Origin: Kordia sp050633145
GTDB taxonomy: Bacteria; Bacteroidota; Bacteroidia; Flavobacteriales; Flavobacteriaceae
Assembly: GCF_050633145.1 (NCBI RefSeq)
Contig: NZ_JBOEFY010000027.1
Coordinates: 62,001-126,000 of the forward strand
Length of the DNA: 64,000 nt
Direction of reading: 5' to 3'
A program made the translations under genes and the position numbers. The notes beneath the pieces are model-generated. The model ran no database searches and was not told the origin of the DNA. It was given only the letters and a program-made list of their open reading frames with translations. Of the stretch, positions 16,082-23,765 are shown in pieces. Position 1 is the first letter of the stretch; each line of letters starts with the position of its first letter.

Positions 16082-16124
16082 GATCTCGATACTAATTTGT
16101 TGCACAAATTCACTCGATCTGACG
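16082..16124. repeat. Dispersed TCGA-type palindromic repeat, copy 3
   Basis: GATCTCGATACTAATTTG-ttgca-CAAATTCACTCGATCTGACG. The inner arms (AATTTG and CAAATT) are perfect complements. The inverse complement matches the copy at 36229-36272 over nearly its full length (CGTCnGATCGAGTGAA ... GTATCGAGATC). Confidence 0.65.
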
Positions 16125-16159
16125 ATTAGAATACAATACAAAAGTACAAGAGTGAAACG

Positions 16160-16430
16160 TGTCTAATAATCTAAAAACAAAGTGCGTCTAACTATCCAAG
16201 AGCGCTAGTAAGTCTAGAGATGTGTAATAAGATATTAGTATAGAGTAAATTTAAAGTGTTATTGTTACAAATAGTTACTAGTAAAGAAACAGATTGCCAC
16301 ACATTTTTCTAAAATGCTCGCAAAGACGTATCAAAGAAGTCTAAATATCTAAGAGCAAAGCGATACCAAAGCGAAGCGTGACTAACAGCGTAAGTGCATC
16401 TAAAAATCTAACAGCACAGCAAGTCCAAAT
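16160..16430. repeat. Degenerate short repeat block (TCTAA units); rest of the 535-bp gap
   Basis: The gap 15895-16429 has no credible gene. Its right half holds degenerate units of about 26 bp beginning GTCTAAnAATCTAA or GTCTAACTATCCAA and ending in AGCnnAGnGC, clearest at 16160-16217 and 16339-16428. The 17-mer at 16284-16300 is the inverse complement of 1577-1593, so this block and 1577-1692 are related and inverted. The last unit runs right into the stop of the 2OG-oxygenase gene. Confidence 0.5.
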
Positions 16431-17266
16431 TACTTTTTCTTCCGTTGAAATAAATTCAGTACTTTACTAATAAAATCATCATTAATTCCAAAGGTTCCTT
16501 TTACCCACGTATATGCTGCAATCATTTTTTTATCGAGCCAAATCCAAACCGCTCTAAAACCATCGCCTGGACGTGCACGATAATTGGTAGATCGTCGTTT
16601 AAACGAACCCGTTTTTTCTTCTGTGAAGTAATACAATGCAATCGATTTTCGCGTGACATCTTCTGGACAGGTAATTGGATCAGGGAAACCGTGATATGAG
16701 TCTTCATCCGTATTAAAAATGACAATTCGATTAAAGATAGGTTCAATCTTCGCAGCACATTTCGACATGTCTTTTTCCCAAAGTTCCAATGCGCCACCAT
16801 ACGAAGTGTCCCAGTCTTTATTTAAATACACCAACACATTTACACGACGACGCCATGTTTTTTTGTGTGGATGTACGGTAAAATCAGCATGAATATTTAA
16901 AAAACCACCTTTTTCACTTTGATGAATTCCTCCACCTTCAATCGTAGTGTCTGGTAATAAATTTGGAATTCCTGTGAGGTTTTCTAAGTAGGTGATAAAT
17001 TCAGGTGAATTCAATTCTTTAATAATTCCGTCACGAATAAATTCAGGAATTAATTCAAGCTTGTTCAATCCGTGTTTTTTTTCATTGACATGAATATAAT
17101 GAATCCAACCTGCGTCTTTAATTTTCGGAAATACATCTAAGGCTTTTTCCGCCGCAGCGGTTTCTAAAAAATTGTCAACCACAATATGCGGATACGGCGA
17201 AGCACTTTGATAACTTTCAGTATCAGTCGCTAATCGTGTATTCCATTTTGAATAATCAAAAATCAT
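16430..17266 (-). CDS. 2-oxoglutarate/Fe(II)-dependent oxygenase
   Basis: Protein of 278 residues. Iron ligands are visible: LNIHADFTVHP (H-x-D) near residue 125 and SYHGFPDPITCP (distal His) near 190, followed by TRKSIALYYFTEE with the Arg that binds 2-oxoglutarate. VLVYLNKDWDTSYGGALELW is the typical jelly-roll core of the prolyl-4-hydroxylase-like group. It has no signal peptide. Related proteins occur in surface polysaccharide loci, and hydroxylation of a sugar or lipid precursor is possible, but the substrate cannot be read. It is a single gene flanked by the repeat block downstream and a divergent SGNH gene upstream. Confidence 0.88.
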   Translation of the reverse strand: MIFDYSKWNTRLATDTESYQSASPYPHIVVDNFLETAAAEKALDVFPKIKDAGWIHYIHVNEKKHGLNKLELIPEFIRDGIIKELNSPEFITYLENLTGIPNLLPDTTIEGGGIHQSEKGGFLNIHADFTVHPHKKTWRRRVNVLVYLNKDWDTSYGGALELWEKDMSKCAAKIEPIFNRIVIFNTDEDSYHGFPDPITCPEDVTRKSIALYYFTEEKTGSFKRRSTNYRARPGDGFRAVWIWLDKKMIAAYTWVKGTFGINDDFISKVLNLFQRKKK

Positions 17267-17425
17267 AAGTGGGTTTCATATTTTCGTGCTAAATGTACTG
17301 AAAATATAATATTTTAACCTAGCCCTTTATCATGCTTTTTTTTAAAATTTCGAGAAACAAAAAATGTCAGCAACGACTTTTTGTTTATTATATATTTTTA
17401 GTTTCTTTGTTTGAAACACTTCTCT

Positions 17426-18478
17426 ATGAAATATGTTCGACTTGTTAAAATTAACCTACTAGTGTTAAGTGGATTGTTATTAATCTTAGCAATTATAATG
17501 TATTATATGGAAGTACATCGCATCCAAACATTTTTTTCATTTACAAGTGAAAAGCAATCAGAATATTTTATTCCAGATTCTACAGCAATGTTTTTACATA
17601 AACCTAGTATTCATCTCTATGATAATTGGGGAACACCACAACAAAAAATTTCTACCGAACGGCGTACTAATAATTTAGGTTTTCGAGATGATGATGATGC
17701 TACTGAAAAAAAGCCTAACGAATTTCGCGTACTAGTTGCAGGCGATTCACATACCGATGGTGTTTTACGCTACAACACACAATCTTTTGTAAACATTTGG
17801 GAACAGAAATTAAATGCAGCAGACACAACCACATATTATAACTGTATGAATGGCGGTGTTGGTTATTACACATTTCGCAACTACCATGGCTTTTTAAAAA
17901 AGTTTGCTTATTTACAACCTGACGTCTTTTTAATCAATGTGTTTACAGGAAATGATTTTCGAGAAACTGTCAAGTTTGAAGACGATCGAACAAGTATTTC
18001 TAACATCTATAAAAGTTGGCACATGCGCTTTCGAAGAAAATTTCAATCTGCCGAACAGCAAGCATTTCCGTATATTCAAGGTATAGAACAAATGTTATTT
18101 TACGAGTCGTTCCCTGACGAAAAAGAACGCTCTATGGACATCGCCAAAAAATACTTATTGCAAATCATAGCGTTGTGCAAGCAAAAAAAAATTCGACTCA
18201 TTGTGACCTTATTGCCTTCAAGATTGGAAGTGAAACCAGAATTTCATAAGCACATACAAACATTATTCGATCTCGATACAGAAATCATGAACACCAATAT
18301 AGAATTAACCGAAACGTTGATCGATTTCCTAAAAGAACAACAAATTGAATATCACAATTTAACGCCTGTTTTACAAAATAAAACTGAAAAACTGTATTGG
18401 GATGAAGATTTACACATCAACCCAAAAGCACATGAATATATTGGGGAGTTTTTATATGATACCATTGTTCTTGATTGA
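17426..18478 (+). CDS. Membrane-anchored SGNH/GDSL-type hydrolase
   Basis: Protein of 350 residues from ATG 17426 (MKYVRLVKINLLVLSG); a TTG at 17411 would add five residues. One N-terminal anchor helix (about residues 8-27) precedes the catalytic part. SGNH blocks: LVAGDSHTDGVL (GDS nucleophile), NCMNGGVGYYTF (block II), LINVFTGNDFRE (G-N-D), and DEDLHINPKAHEYIG (D-x-x-H). The sequence YNTQSFVNIWEQKL resembles the region after block I in AlgX/DltD-like proteins. It is monocistronic, and its sequence is not close to the copies at 328 or 27821, so these are not recent duplicates. A periplasmic or surface O-acyl hydrolase or transferase is most likely. Confidence 0.88.
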   Translation: MKYVRLVKINLLVLSGLLLILAIIMYYMEVHRIQTFFSFTSEKQSEYFIPDSTAMFLHKPSIHLYDNWGTPQQKISTERRTNNLGFRDDDDATEKKPNEFRVLVAGDSHTDGVLRYNTQSFVNIWEQKLNAADTTTYYNCMNGGVGYYTFRNYHGFLKKFAYLQPDVFLINVFTGNDFRETVKFEDDRTSISNIYKSWHMRFRRKFQSAEQQAFPYIQGIEQMLFYESFPDEKERSMDIAKKYLLQIIALCKQKKIRLIVTLLPSRLEVKPEFHKHIQTLFDLDTEIMNTNIELTETLIDFLKEQQIEYHNLTPVLQNKTEKLYWDEDLHINPKAHEYIGEFLYDTIVLD

Positions 18479-18564
18479 TGATTAACTACTGTTGACTTCT
18501 TTCTTTTCTCACAAACTCACAAACGTTTCTTATATTTAATCACTTAAATATTACAGCATCCTTT

Positions 18565-19467
18565 ATGAAAACATACATAGCCATTATTACTTTATTGATT
18601 GTGAATTTTACAATGGCACAAGACAACATAGAAGTTCCAACTTTTAAAACTGTTCAAGTCAATTCGTATCCAAGCGATTATATTACCATTGTTGTTGATA
18701 AAAAAGGGCATATTATGCTTGGAGGTGAAAAAATAAAATTGAATACACTAAGAGCAAAAGTATCTGAATTGTTGTATGATGGAATAAATCACAATATTGG
18801 GTTGAGTGTTTTCTTTTTGACAGAATTGGTTGCTGACAAAGACATGCCATACTCAAAATTAGTTCCTGTGTTGAATGAGCTTCGTAAAATGGCTACTTAT
18901 CGTGTTCTTTTTGCTTGCAATTCTGAGACGCATCAAAGAATTCCAAGAAGAAAAACAACAGGGTTTCAATACAAACTTCAACCTGACAAAAATGCTAAAT
19001 CTGTTGTGGAAGCAGTTTTTAAAAAGATGGAAGCAGAAAAAAAGAAAAGTAATCCAAATGAAACGGAAGAAGCTTCAATGATTCCGCCACCACCACCTCC
19101 GCCACCACCATTGCCACATTTTTCACGTGAACTTTTAGAAAAAAGTTCTGAAAAAATGGAATCAAAAGTGATTGTAATCAATCATAAATCATTTACTATT
19201 GACAATCAAGAAATGTCGGCAGCACAACTTGCAGAAAAGTTTATGTTGTGGAATTCAAAAAAGAAAATCGCATACATTTTAGAGCCTAGCAAAAATTGTA
19301 CATACGAAGATGTAGTAACACCGATTGCGCAGCTATTGACTGTATTAAAAATCATCCGCGACAAAGAAAGCCTGCATCAGTTCGGCAAAGAATATAGTGT
19401 ATTAGATCCTTATCAGAGAAGTGACATAAGACACAAATTTCCTTTTATCATGGTTTTTGATGAGTAG
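18565..19467 (+). CDS. Secreted protein with two ExbD/TolR-like periplasmic domains
   Basis: Protein of 300 residues. A signal peptide (MKTYIAIITLLIVNFTMAQ) replaces the membrane helix of true ExbD proteins. Residues 28-118 match the ExbD periplasmic fold in pattern: DYITIVVDKKGHIMLGGEKI, then LNTLRAKVSELL, and VADKDMPYSKLVPVLNELRK, which is the core ExbD motif (ADKxxxYxxVxxVLxxLR). A linker with nine consecutive Pro follows at about 172-180. Residues 195-285 repeat the pattern weakly: KVIVINHKSFTIDNQEMSAA and EPSKNCTYEDVVTPIAQLL. True ExbD proteins sit in a complex with ExbB and couple proton flow to TonB. This soluble version might bind TonB-system parts or peptidoglycan; that is inference. 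It is a single gene. Confidence 0.8.
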   Translation: MKTYIAIITLLIVNFTMAQDNIEVPTFKTVQVNSYPSDYITIVVDKKGHIMLGGEKIKLNTLRAKVSELLYDGINHNIGLSVFFLTELVADKDMPYSKLVPVLNELRKMATYRVLFACNSETHQRIPRRKTTGFQYKLQPDKNAKSVVEAVFKKMEAEKKKSNPNETEEASMIPPPPPPPPPLPHFSRELLEKSSEKMESKVIVINHKSFTIDNQEMSAAQLAEKFMLWNSKKKIAYILEPSKNCTYEDVVTPIAQLLTVLKIIRDKESLHQFGKEYSVLDPYQRSDIRHKFPFIMVFDE

Positions 19468-19539
19468 TAATTTTTGGCTTACTTTTAAAAGATATCTTAA
19501 GCAATTACTTTACAGCGGATAGTTTCAAACAAAAAACAA

Positions 19540-20565
19540 ATGAGCAAAACATATATAATAGGCGACATTCACGGTTGTTACGATGAATTTATCGAACTCA
19601 TGAATCAAATTGGAGTTACTGATAATGATTTAGTGATTTCTTTGGGCGATATTGTCGATAGAGGAAATAAATCGTTAGAACTCTATCATTATTTTAAAAA
19701 TAGAACGAACTCAGTTGTGTTGATGGGAAATCATGAGCGCAAACACCTCAACGGAGTTTTGAGTTATTCGCAAGAGATTGTAAAAGTGCAATTTGGTGAC
19801 GAATATGAAGATTTTCGCAAATGGTTAGAAACACTTCCCTATTATTATGAAACGCCAGAAGCAATGATTATTCATGCCTTTTTTGAACATGATAAATCCT
19901 TGTATGAACAAAAAGAAGAAGTACTTGCAGGCACCACTTCGGGCAGCCGTCATTTGGAAGGAAAATATGAAGAAGGCACGTATTGGTCCGATTATTATAC
20001 AGGCGAAAAACCAATCATTTACGGACATCATGTTGTTGGCGATGCTCCAAAAATAAAAAACAATACCTACGGAATTGACACTGGCGCCTGTCACGCAGGA
20101 AAATTGACTGCAATTGAATTGCCTGGTTTCAAAGTCCATCAAATACAAGTACAAACCGATCATTGGAAAGAACAGCAATCAAGCTGGCAAATTCCTGTAT
20201 TGGAAGCCAAAGATTGGGAGCATATGAAGATTGATCAGGTGTATCGACAACTAGACAAACTCGGTTATAAAAAAGAAGCTAACATTCAAGCGTTTCTCAC
20301 AAAACAACGCAATTGGATTCAGGAAATAGAAAACGTACGTATCACAATTCAAACAAAAATTGAAGCACTTACCAAAGAGTTGATTCAAAAACATGGAGAT
20401 AATTTCAATCAAGAAGTTGCCAAATTGAGTTATCGATCGTTTGTGTTTAAAGCGAAAGCAGGAACTTTACAACTATCCGATATAGAGAAAACATTGTATA
20501 CACCTCAAAAAATACTCGATTTAGCCAACGAATTACAAATTGAGAAAATTCCAACACGGAACTAA
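19540..20565 (+). CDS. PPP-family metallophosphatase (serine/threonine phosphatase-like)
   Basis: Protein of 341 residues. The first 220 residues have the full PPP metal-site motifs: IIGDIHGCYDEF (GDIHG), ISLGDIVDRGNKSLE (GDxVDRG), VLMGNHERKH (GNHE), and IIYGHHVVGDAP with GIDTGACHAGKLTAIEL at the end of the fold. The C-terminal 110 residues are a helical, Gln/Lys-rich extension (NIQAFLTKQRNWIQEI onward) that I do not recognise. Members act on phosphoproteins, diadenosine polyphosphates or RNA ends. An RNA ligase gene lies about 1.8 kb downstream on the same strand, which makes RNA-end processing one option. It is preceded by a single ExbD-like gene. Confidence 0.88.
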   Translation: MSKTYIIGDIHGCYDEFIELMNQIGVTDNDLVISLGDIVDRGNKSLELYHYFKNRTNSVVLMGNHERKHLNGVLSYSQEIVKVQFGDEYEDFRKWLETLPYYYETPEAMIIHAFFEHDKSLYEQKEEVLAGTTSGSRHLEGKYEEGTYWSDYYTGEKPIIYGHHVVGDAPKIKNNTYGIDTGACHAGKLTAIELPGFKVHQIQVQTDHWKEQQSSWQIPVLEAKDWEHMKIDQVYRQLDKLGYKKEANIQAFLTKQRNWIQEIENVRITIQTKIEALTKELIQKHGDNFNQEVAKLSYRSFVFKAKAGTLQLSDIEKTLYTPQKILDLANELQIEKIPTRN

Positions 20566-20755
20566 GGGTATAATTCTAATTTTTCATTAAAAACTAGAAC
20601 TTATTGTAAAATTTCAACAGAAGCACAAGCTTCAAAATTGCATATTTGCTTGGTTTATGCTACATTTATATAGTTTTGAGAGTAAAAAGTCCCCTAATTC
20701 ACGTTGCCAAACGTGCTAATAAACCCGAATGTAAAACCAACTTTTAAGAAATCGT

Positions 20756-21760
20756 ATGCACTTTTCTGACTATATTATAGCAGCCCTAATTCTTTTAGGT
20801 GCATTTATCATGCTCTTAAGTGCTGGTTATACACAAAAAATTTTCAACATCCTTCCTAATAATGAATTAAAAAGGAATTGGAAAAAACTCCGTTTCCTCA
20901 TGTTATTATTTTTAACAGGATATATAGCTGTGGCTGTAGTCGTAATTTTAGGAAGAACGGAATTACTCGCTTTCCTTTCGGGAGTTATCTTTTTTATGGG
21001 ATCGCTCTTTGTTTTTCTTGTGGTTAGAACCGGATTGGACAGTTTTCGAAAACTAAAAGAGCTCAATCAAAATTTAGGTGACACCGAATTAAAAAATAAA
21101 GAACTAGAACAGTTTGCATACATTACTTCGCACGATTTAAAAACACCAATTAGAGGAATTTCTAGTTTGGCTTCTTTTATTAAGGAAGATTTGGAAGCTG
21201 GCGAAACCGATGATGTATACGATCATTTAGACACCATGCAAGGACGTGTGAAGCGACTCGAAAGTTTGATTGATGGTATTTTGCATTATTCAAAAATTGG
21301 AAAAATAATGCCCGAAAGTGTCGATTTGAACGCAATGCTTCGAGGTGATTCTAAAAATTATCCAGACTCAACCAAAGTAAAGTTTATAAAAAAAGGATCG
21401 CTTCCTATTGTATATGGAGATAAAATACAATTATCACAAGTGGTTTCAAACATTATCAGTAATGCCGTAAAATACAATGATAAAGAGGTGTGTGAAATTA
21501 CGGTTTCAAGCACAGAAACGTCAAATGCTTATGAAATTACTTTTGCAGATAATGGTCCTGGTATTGCCCCAAAATATCATGAAAAAATCTTTGAGATATT
21601 CCAAACACTAAGTGAAAAAGAAATCTATGAAAGTACAGGCTTGGGACTTTCTATCGTAAAAAAGATTCTTGAAAAACACCAAGGAAGTATTCATGTAGAG
21701 TCTAACGGAAAACTAGGCACAAAGTTTATTATTACCTATCCGAAAGTATTGAAAAGTTAG
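20756..21760 (+). CDS. Sensor histidine kinase
   Basis: Protein of 334 residues with three hydrophobic segments in the first 95 residues, then a short coiled coil (DSFRKLKELNQNLGDTEL). The HisKA box is FAYITSHDLKTPIRGISSL (His near residue 124), and the ATPase domain has NIISNAVKYNDKE, FADNGPGIAP and STGLGLSIVKKILEKH. No response regulator lies beside it, so it is an orphan kinase here. There is no obvious ligand-binding domain; signals may be sensed by the membrane segments. A gap of 190 bp precedes it with no clear TAnnTTTG promoter box. Confidence 0.92.
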   Translation: MHFSDYIIAALILLGAFIMLLSAGYTQKIFNILPNNELKRNWKKLRFLMLLFLTGYIAVAVVVILGRTELLAFLSGVIFFMGSLFVFLVVRTGLDSFRKLKELNQNLGDTELKNKELEQFAYITSHDLKTPIRGISSLASFIKEDLEAGETDDVYDHLDTMQGRVKRLESLIDGILHYSKIGKIMPESVDLNAMLRGDSKNYPDSTKVKFIKKGSLPIVYGDKIQLSQVVSNIISNAVKYNDKEVCEITVSSTETSNAYEITFADNGPGIAPKYHEKIFEIFQTLSEKEIYESTGLGLSIVKKILEKHQGSIHVESNGKLGTKFIITYPKVLKS

Positions 21761-21804
21761 GTTTCACTTTCAAAACGTATCTTAGCGTATATTCAATCCT
21801 TACA

Positions 21805-22347
21805 ATGAAAAAAATATTATTCTTCATAAGTCTACTTATTACGTTTCAATCCTTTTCTCAAAACAAAGAAAAATTCAAACCTGGCGTTAAAGTCACTACC
21901 ATTGAAAAAGTAGCGGAGTATCAAAAGCCTACATCAGTGTTATTTATTTTTGAAGGAGATACGCATTTAGTTAATTATTTTTTGGATTTGGAAAAACACA
22001 TACAACGTAGATTTAAAAAAGATATCGGAAAGGGATTCAAGTTAGATTTTATATATGAATTAACTTCTGAAAAACCATTAGAAAGCGACTTAGTTAAACT
22101 TCCTAGACAAAGCTTTGACAAAACCAAATATGAAGCAATTGGCTATATTACGTTAGCTGATTTTAAATCTGTAGAAACTAAGCTAGGTCAAACAAGAAAA
22201 CAACGTTATGCTATAAATGTTGAATTGAAAAATAAAGATTCAGATCAACTTCTATATTTTATTTTAAACGTGAGGAGTTTTAAAACAATAGTTACACAGA
22301 ACAAAAAATCAAGCAAACTGATTTATAAACACATCATGGAATTATGA
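21805..22347 (+). CDS. Secreted hypothetical protein
   Basis: Protein of 180 residues with a clear signal peptide (MKKILFFISLLITFQSFSQ). The mature part has alternating strands and helices (SVLFIFEGDTHLVNYFL, YEAIGYITLADFKSV, YAINVELKNKDSDQLLYFIL) and ends KLIYKHIMEL. No family recognised. Its stop overlaps the ATG of the RNA ligase gene (ATGA, four bases), so the two are translationally coupled although one product is exported and the other should be cytosolic. It follows the kinase gene by 44 bp. Confidence 0.7.
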   Translation: MKKILFFISLLITFQSFSQNKEKFKPGVKVTTIEKVAEYQKPTSVLFIFEGDTHLVNYFLDLEKHIQRRFKKDIGKGFKLDFIYELTSEKPLESDLVKLPRQSFDKTKYEAIGYITLADFKSVETKLGQTRKQRYAINVELKNKDSDQLLYFILNVRSFKTIVTQNKKSSKLIYKHIMEL

Positions 22348-23381
22348 ACGAATTTTCAGGATATGAAAAAATGCCAAGTAGTTTAAAAAAACTTGGATTG
22401 AGTGAAAGCGATTTTTCTAAGTTGGAAAAATTGTCTTGGGTTGTGACGGAAAAAGTTCATGGTGCCAATTTTAGTTTTGTATATGAAAATGGTATGCTGA
22501 AGTTTGCCAAACGAAAAGCCTATTTAGCATGGGAAGATGATTTCTTCGGATTTCAAATTGTGGTGAATCAGTTAGAAACAAATATTATTCGATTGTTTGA
22601 AGCACTAAGCACAGACATTTCGGGAACTAAATTTATCATGTATGGCGAATTGTTTGGTGGAAAATATCCGCACGATGCTGTAACTGCTGATCCGAATGTA
22701 CATGCCATACAAACTGGTGTATATTATTCGCCTACGATTAATTTCTGTGCGTTTGACATTGCCATAGAAACGGAAGGCAGTTCGTCGAAAACCTATTTAG
22801 ACTATGAAACCGCCGTTTCCTATTTTGAAAAACACGGCATTTTTTACGCAAAACCTTTATTCATTGGGAAATTTAGCGAAGCTGTCAACTTTGATACACG
22901 CATCAATTCTACGATTCCAAAACAATTGAAACTTCCTGAATTGACTGAAAATTTGATTGAAGGCGTTGTTGTAAAACCATACAACAAACTTGAAAACGGT
23001 AGCATTTCTTCCAGGCCAATTGTGAAGTTAAAGAACAGTGAGTTTGAAGAAGAAAAGAAGTTTCACCAAGCAGAAAAATGGACGTACATTCCGAAGTTGA
23101 CTTCGAAATCGGAAGACTTATCGTTTATTCTAGATGAACTTCGAAATTATATTACTACGAATCGATTGGAAAGTGCTGTTTCTAAAATTGGTGCTTTAGA
23201 CATGACAAATGCACAACGTGTAGCAGACATCGAAACAGAATTCTTTAGAGATACGTTGGTAGATTTTAATGAAAATAACGACCATCTTTTAGAAGAATTA
23301 GCAAACGATGAACAAGAATGGATTTATGAACGTGTAAAGGCGGAGATATTGAAGTTGATGGTTGGGTTTGAGAAAAGCTGA
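22344..23381 (+). CDS. Rnl2-like RNA ligase
   Basis: Protein of 345 residues. The nucleotidyltransferase motifs are in order: motif I EKVHGANFSFVY with Lys37 as the site of AMP attachment, KFAKRKAYL (motif Ia region), IMYGELFGGKYPH (motif III), LIEGVVVKPYNK (motif IV), and RPIVKLKNSEFEE (motif V). This matches T4 Rnl2-type ligases that seal nicked RNA 3'-OH/5'-P ends. The last 100 residues are a helical C-terminal domain, as in that family. It overlaps the gene before it by four bases. Rnl2-like enzymes in bacteria are patchy and often linked to RNA repair or phage-related functions; a PPP phosphatase is nearby. Whether it seals RNA here has to be tested. Confidence 0.9.
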   Translation: MNEFSGYEKMPSSLKKLGLSESDFSKLEKLSWVVTEKVHGANFSFVYENGMLKFAKRKAYLAWEDDFFGFQIVVNQLETNIIRLFEALSTDISGTKFIMYGELFGGKYPHDAVTADPNVHAIQTGVYYSPTINFCAFDIAIETEGSSSKTYLDYETAVSYFEKHGIFYAKPLFIGKFSEAVNFDTRINSTIPKQLKLPELTENLIEGVVVKPYNKLENGSISSRPIVKLKNSEFEEEKKFHQAEKWTYIPKLTSKSEDLSFILDELRNYITTNRLESAVSKIGALDMTNAQRVADIETEFFRDTLVDFNENNDHLLEELANDEQEWIYERVKAEILKLMVGFEKS

Positions 23382-23501
23382 TTTTTTTATTAATGTATTT
23401 CTTGTGATTACGAGAAACCACAATTGTAAAAATTCATCACACATTATCTTTATTAAAAATTTATACGCAGTAAACTACATAAAACATCACTATCATGAAT
23501 T

Positions 23502-23524
23502 TGTCACATTAACGAAATGTGACA
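23502..23524. repeat. Perfect 9-bp inverted repeat upstream of radical SAM cassette
   Basis: TGTCACATT-aacga-AATGTGACA. No T-run follows, so it looks more like an operator or structured leader than a terminator. The surrounding gap 23382-23765 is very AT-rich and has no ORF that I can support. Confidence 0.5.
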
Positions 23525-23696
23525 CTTAAAATTCAGAGTTTTTATACAACTTTAAATTACTTTAGAAATATTTTCATTGACTTCAATGATTGAATTGACT
23601 AGCAAATGATATAAGATTACATACAATACCACTGCAACTACAGGTAATTTTAAAAAATAGTATTGTAATTATATAACCTTTAACTTAATTTAGTAA

Positions 23697-23731
23697 AATA
23701 ATAGGCGCTTTAATTATGAATACCTATTATT
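23697..23731. repeat. Perfect 9-bp inverted repeat just before the radical SAM start
   Basis: AATAATAGG (23697-23705) and CCTATTATT (23723-23731) are perfect inverse complements separated by 17 bp. It ends 34 bp before the TTG start of the radical SAM gene. It could be an operator, an mRNA leader hairpin, or the edge of an inserted element. No partner copy was found after 25744. Confidence 0.5.
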
Positions 23732-23765
23732 CGTTTTTAATCAAATTAAAAAACAATACTCAAAT

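Noticed and set aside
18978..19181. Antisense frame with a Gly run
   Set aside because: The Gly run is the reverse of the Pro linker codons in the ExbD-like gene; no sign of an own gene.
19825..20178. Antisense frame of 117 residues
   Set aside because: Fully inside the PPP phosphatase gene, whose motifs are complete.
23382..23501. Possible small gene before the radical SAM cassette
   Set aside because: Frames are short and lack sensible starts; the stretch is very AT-rich.
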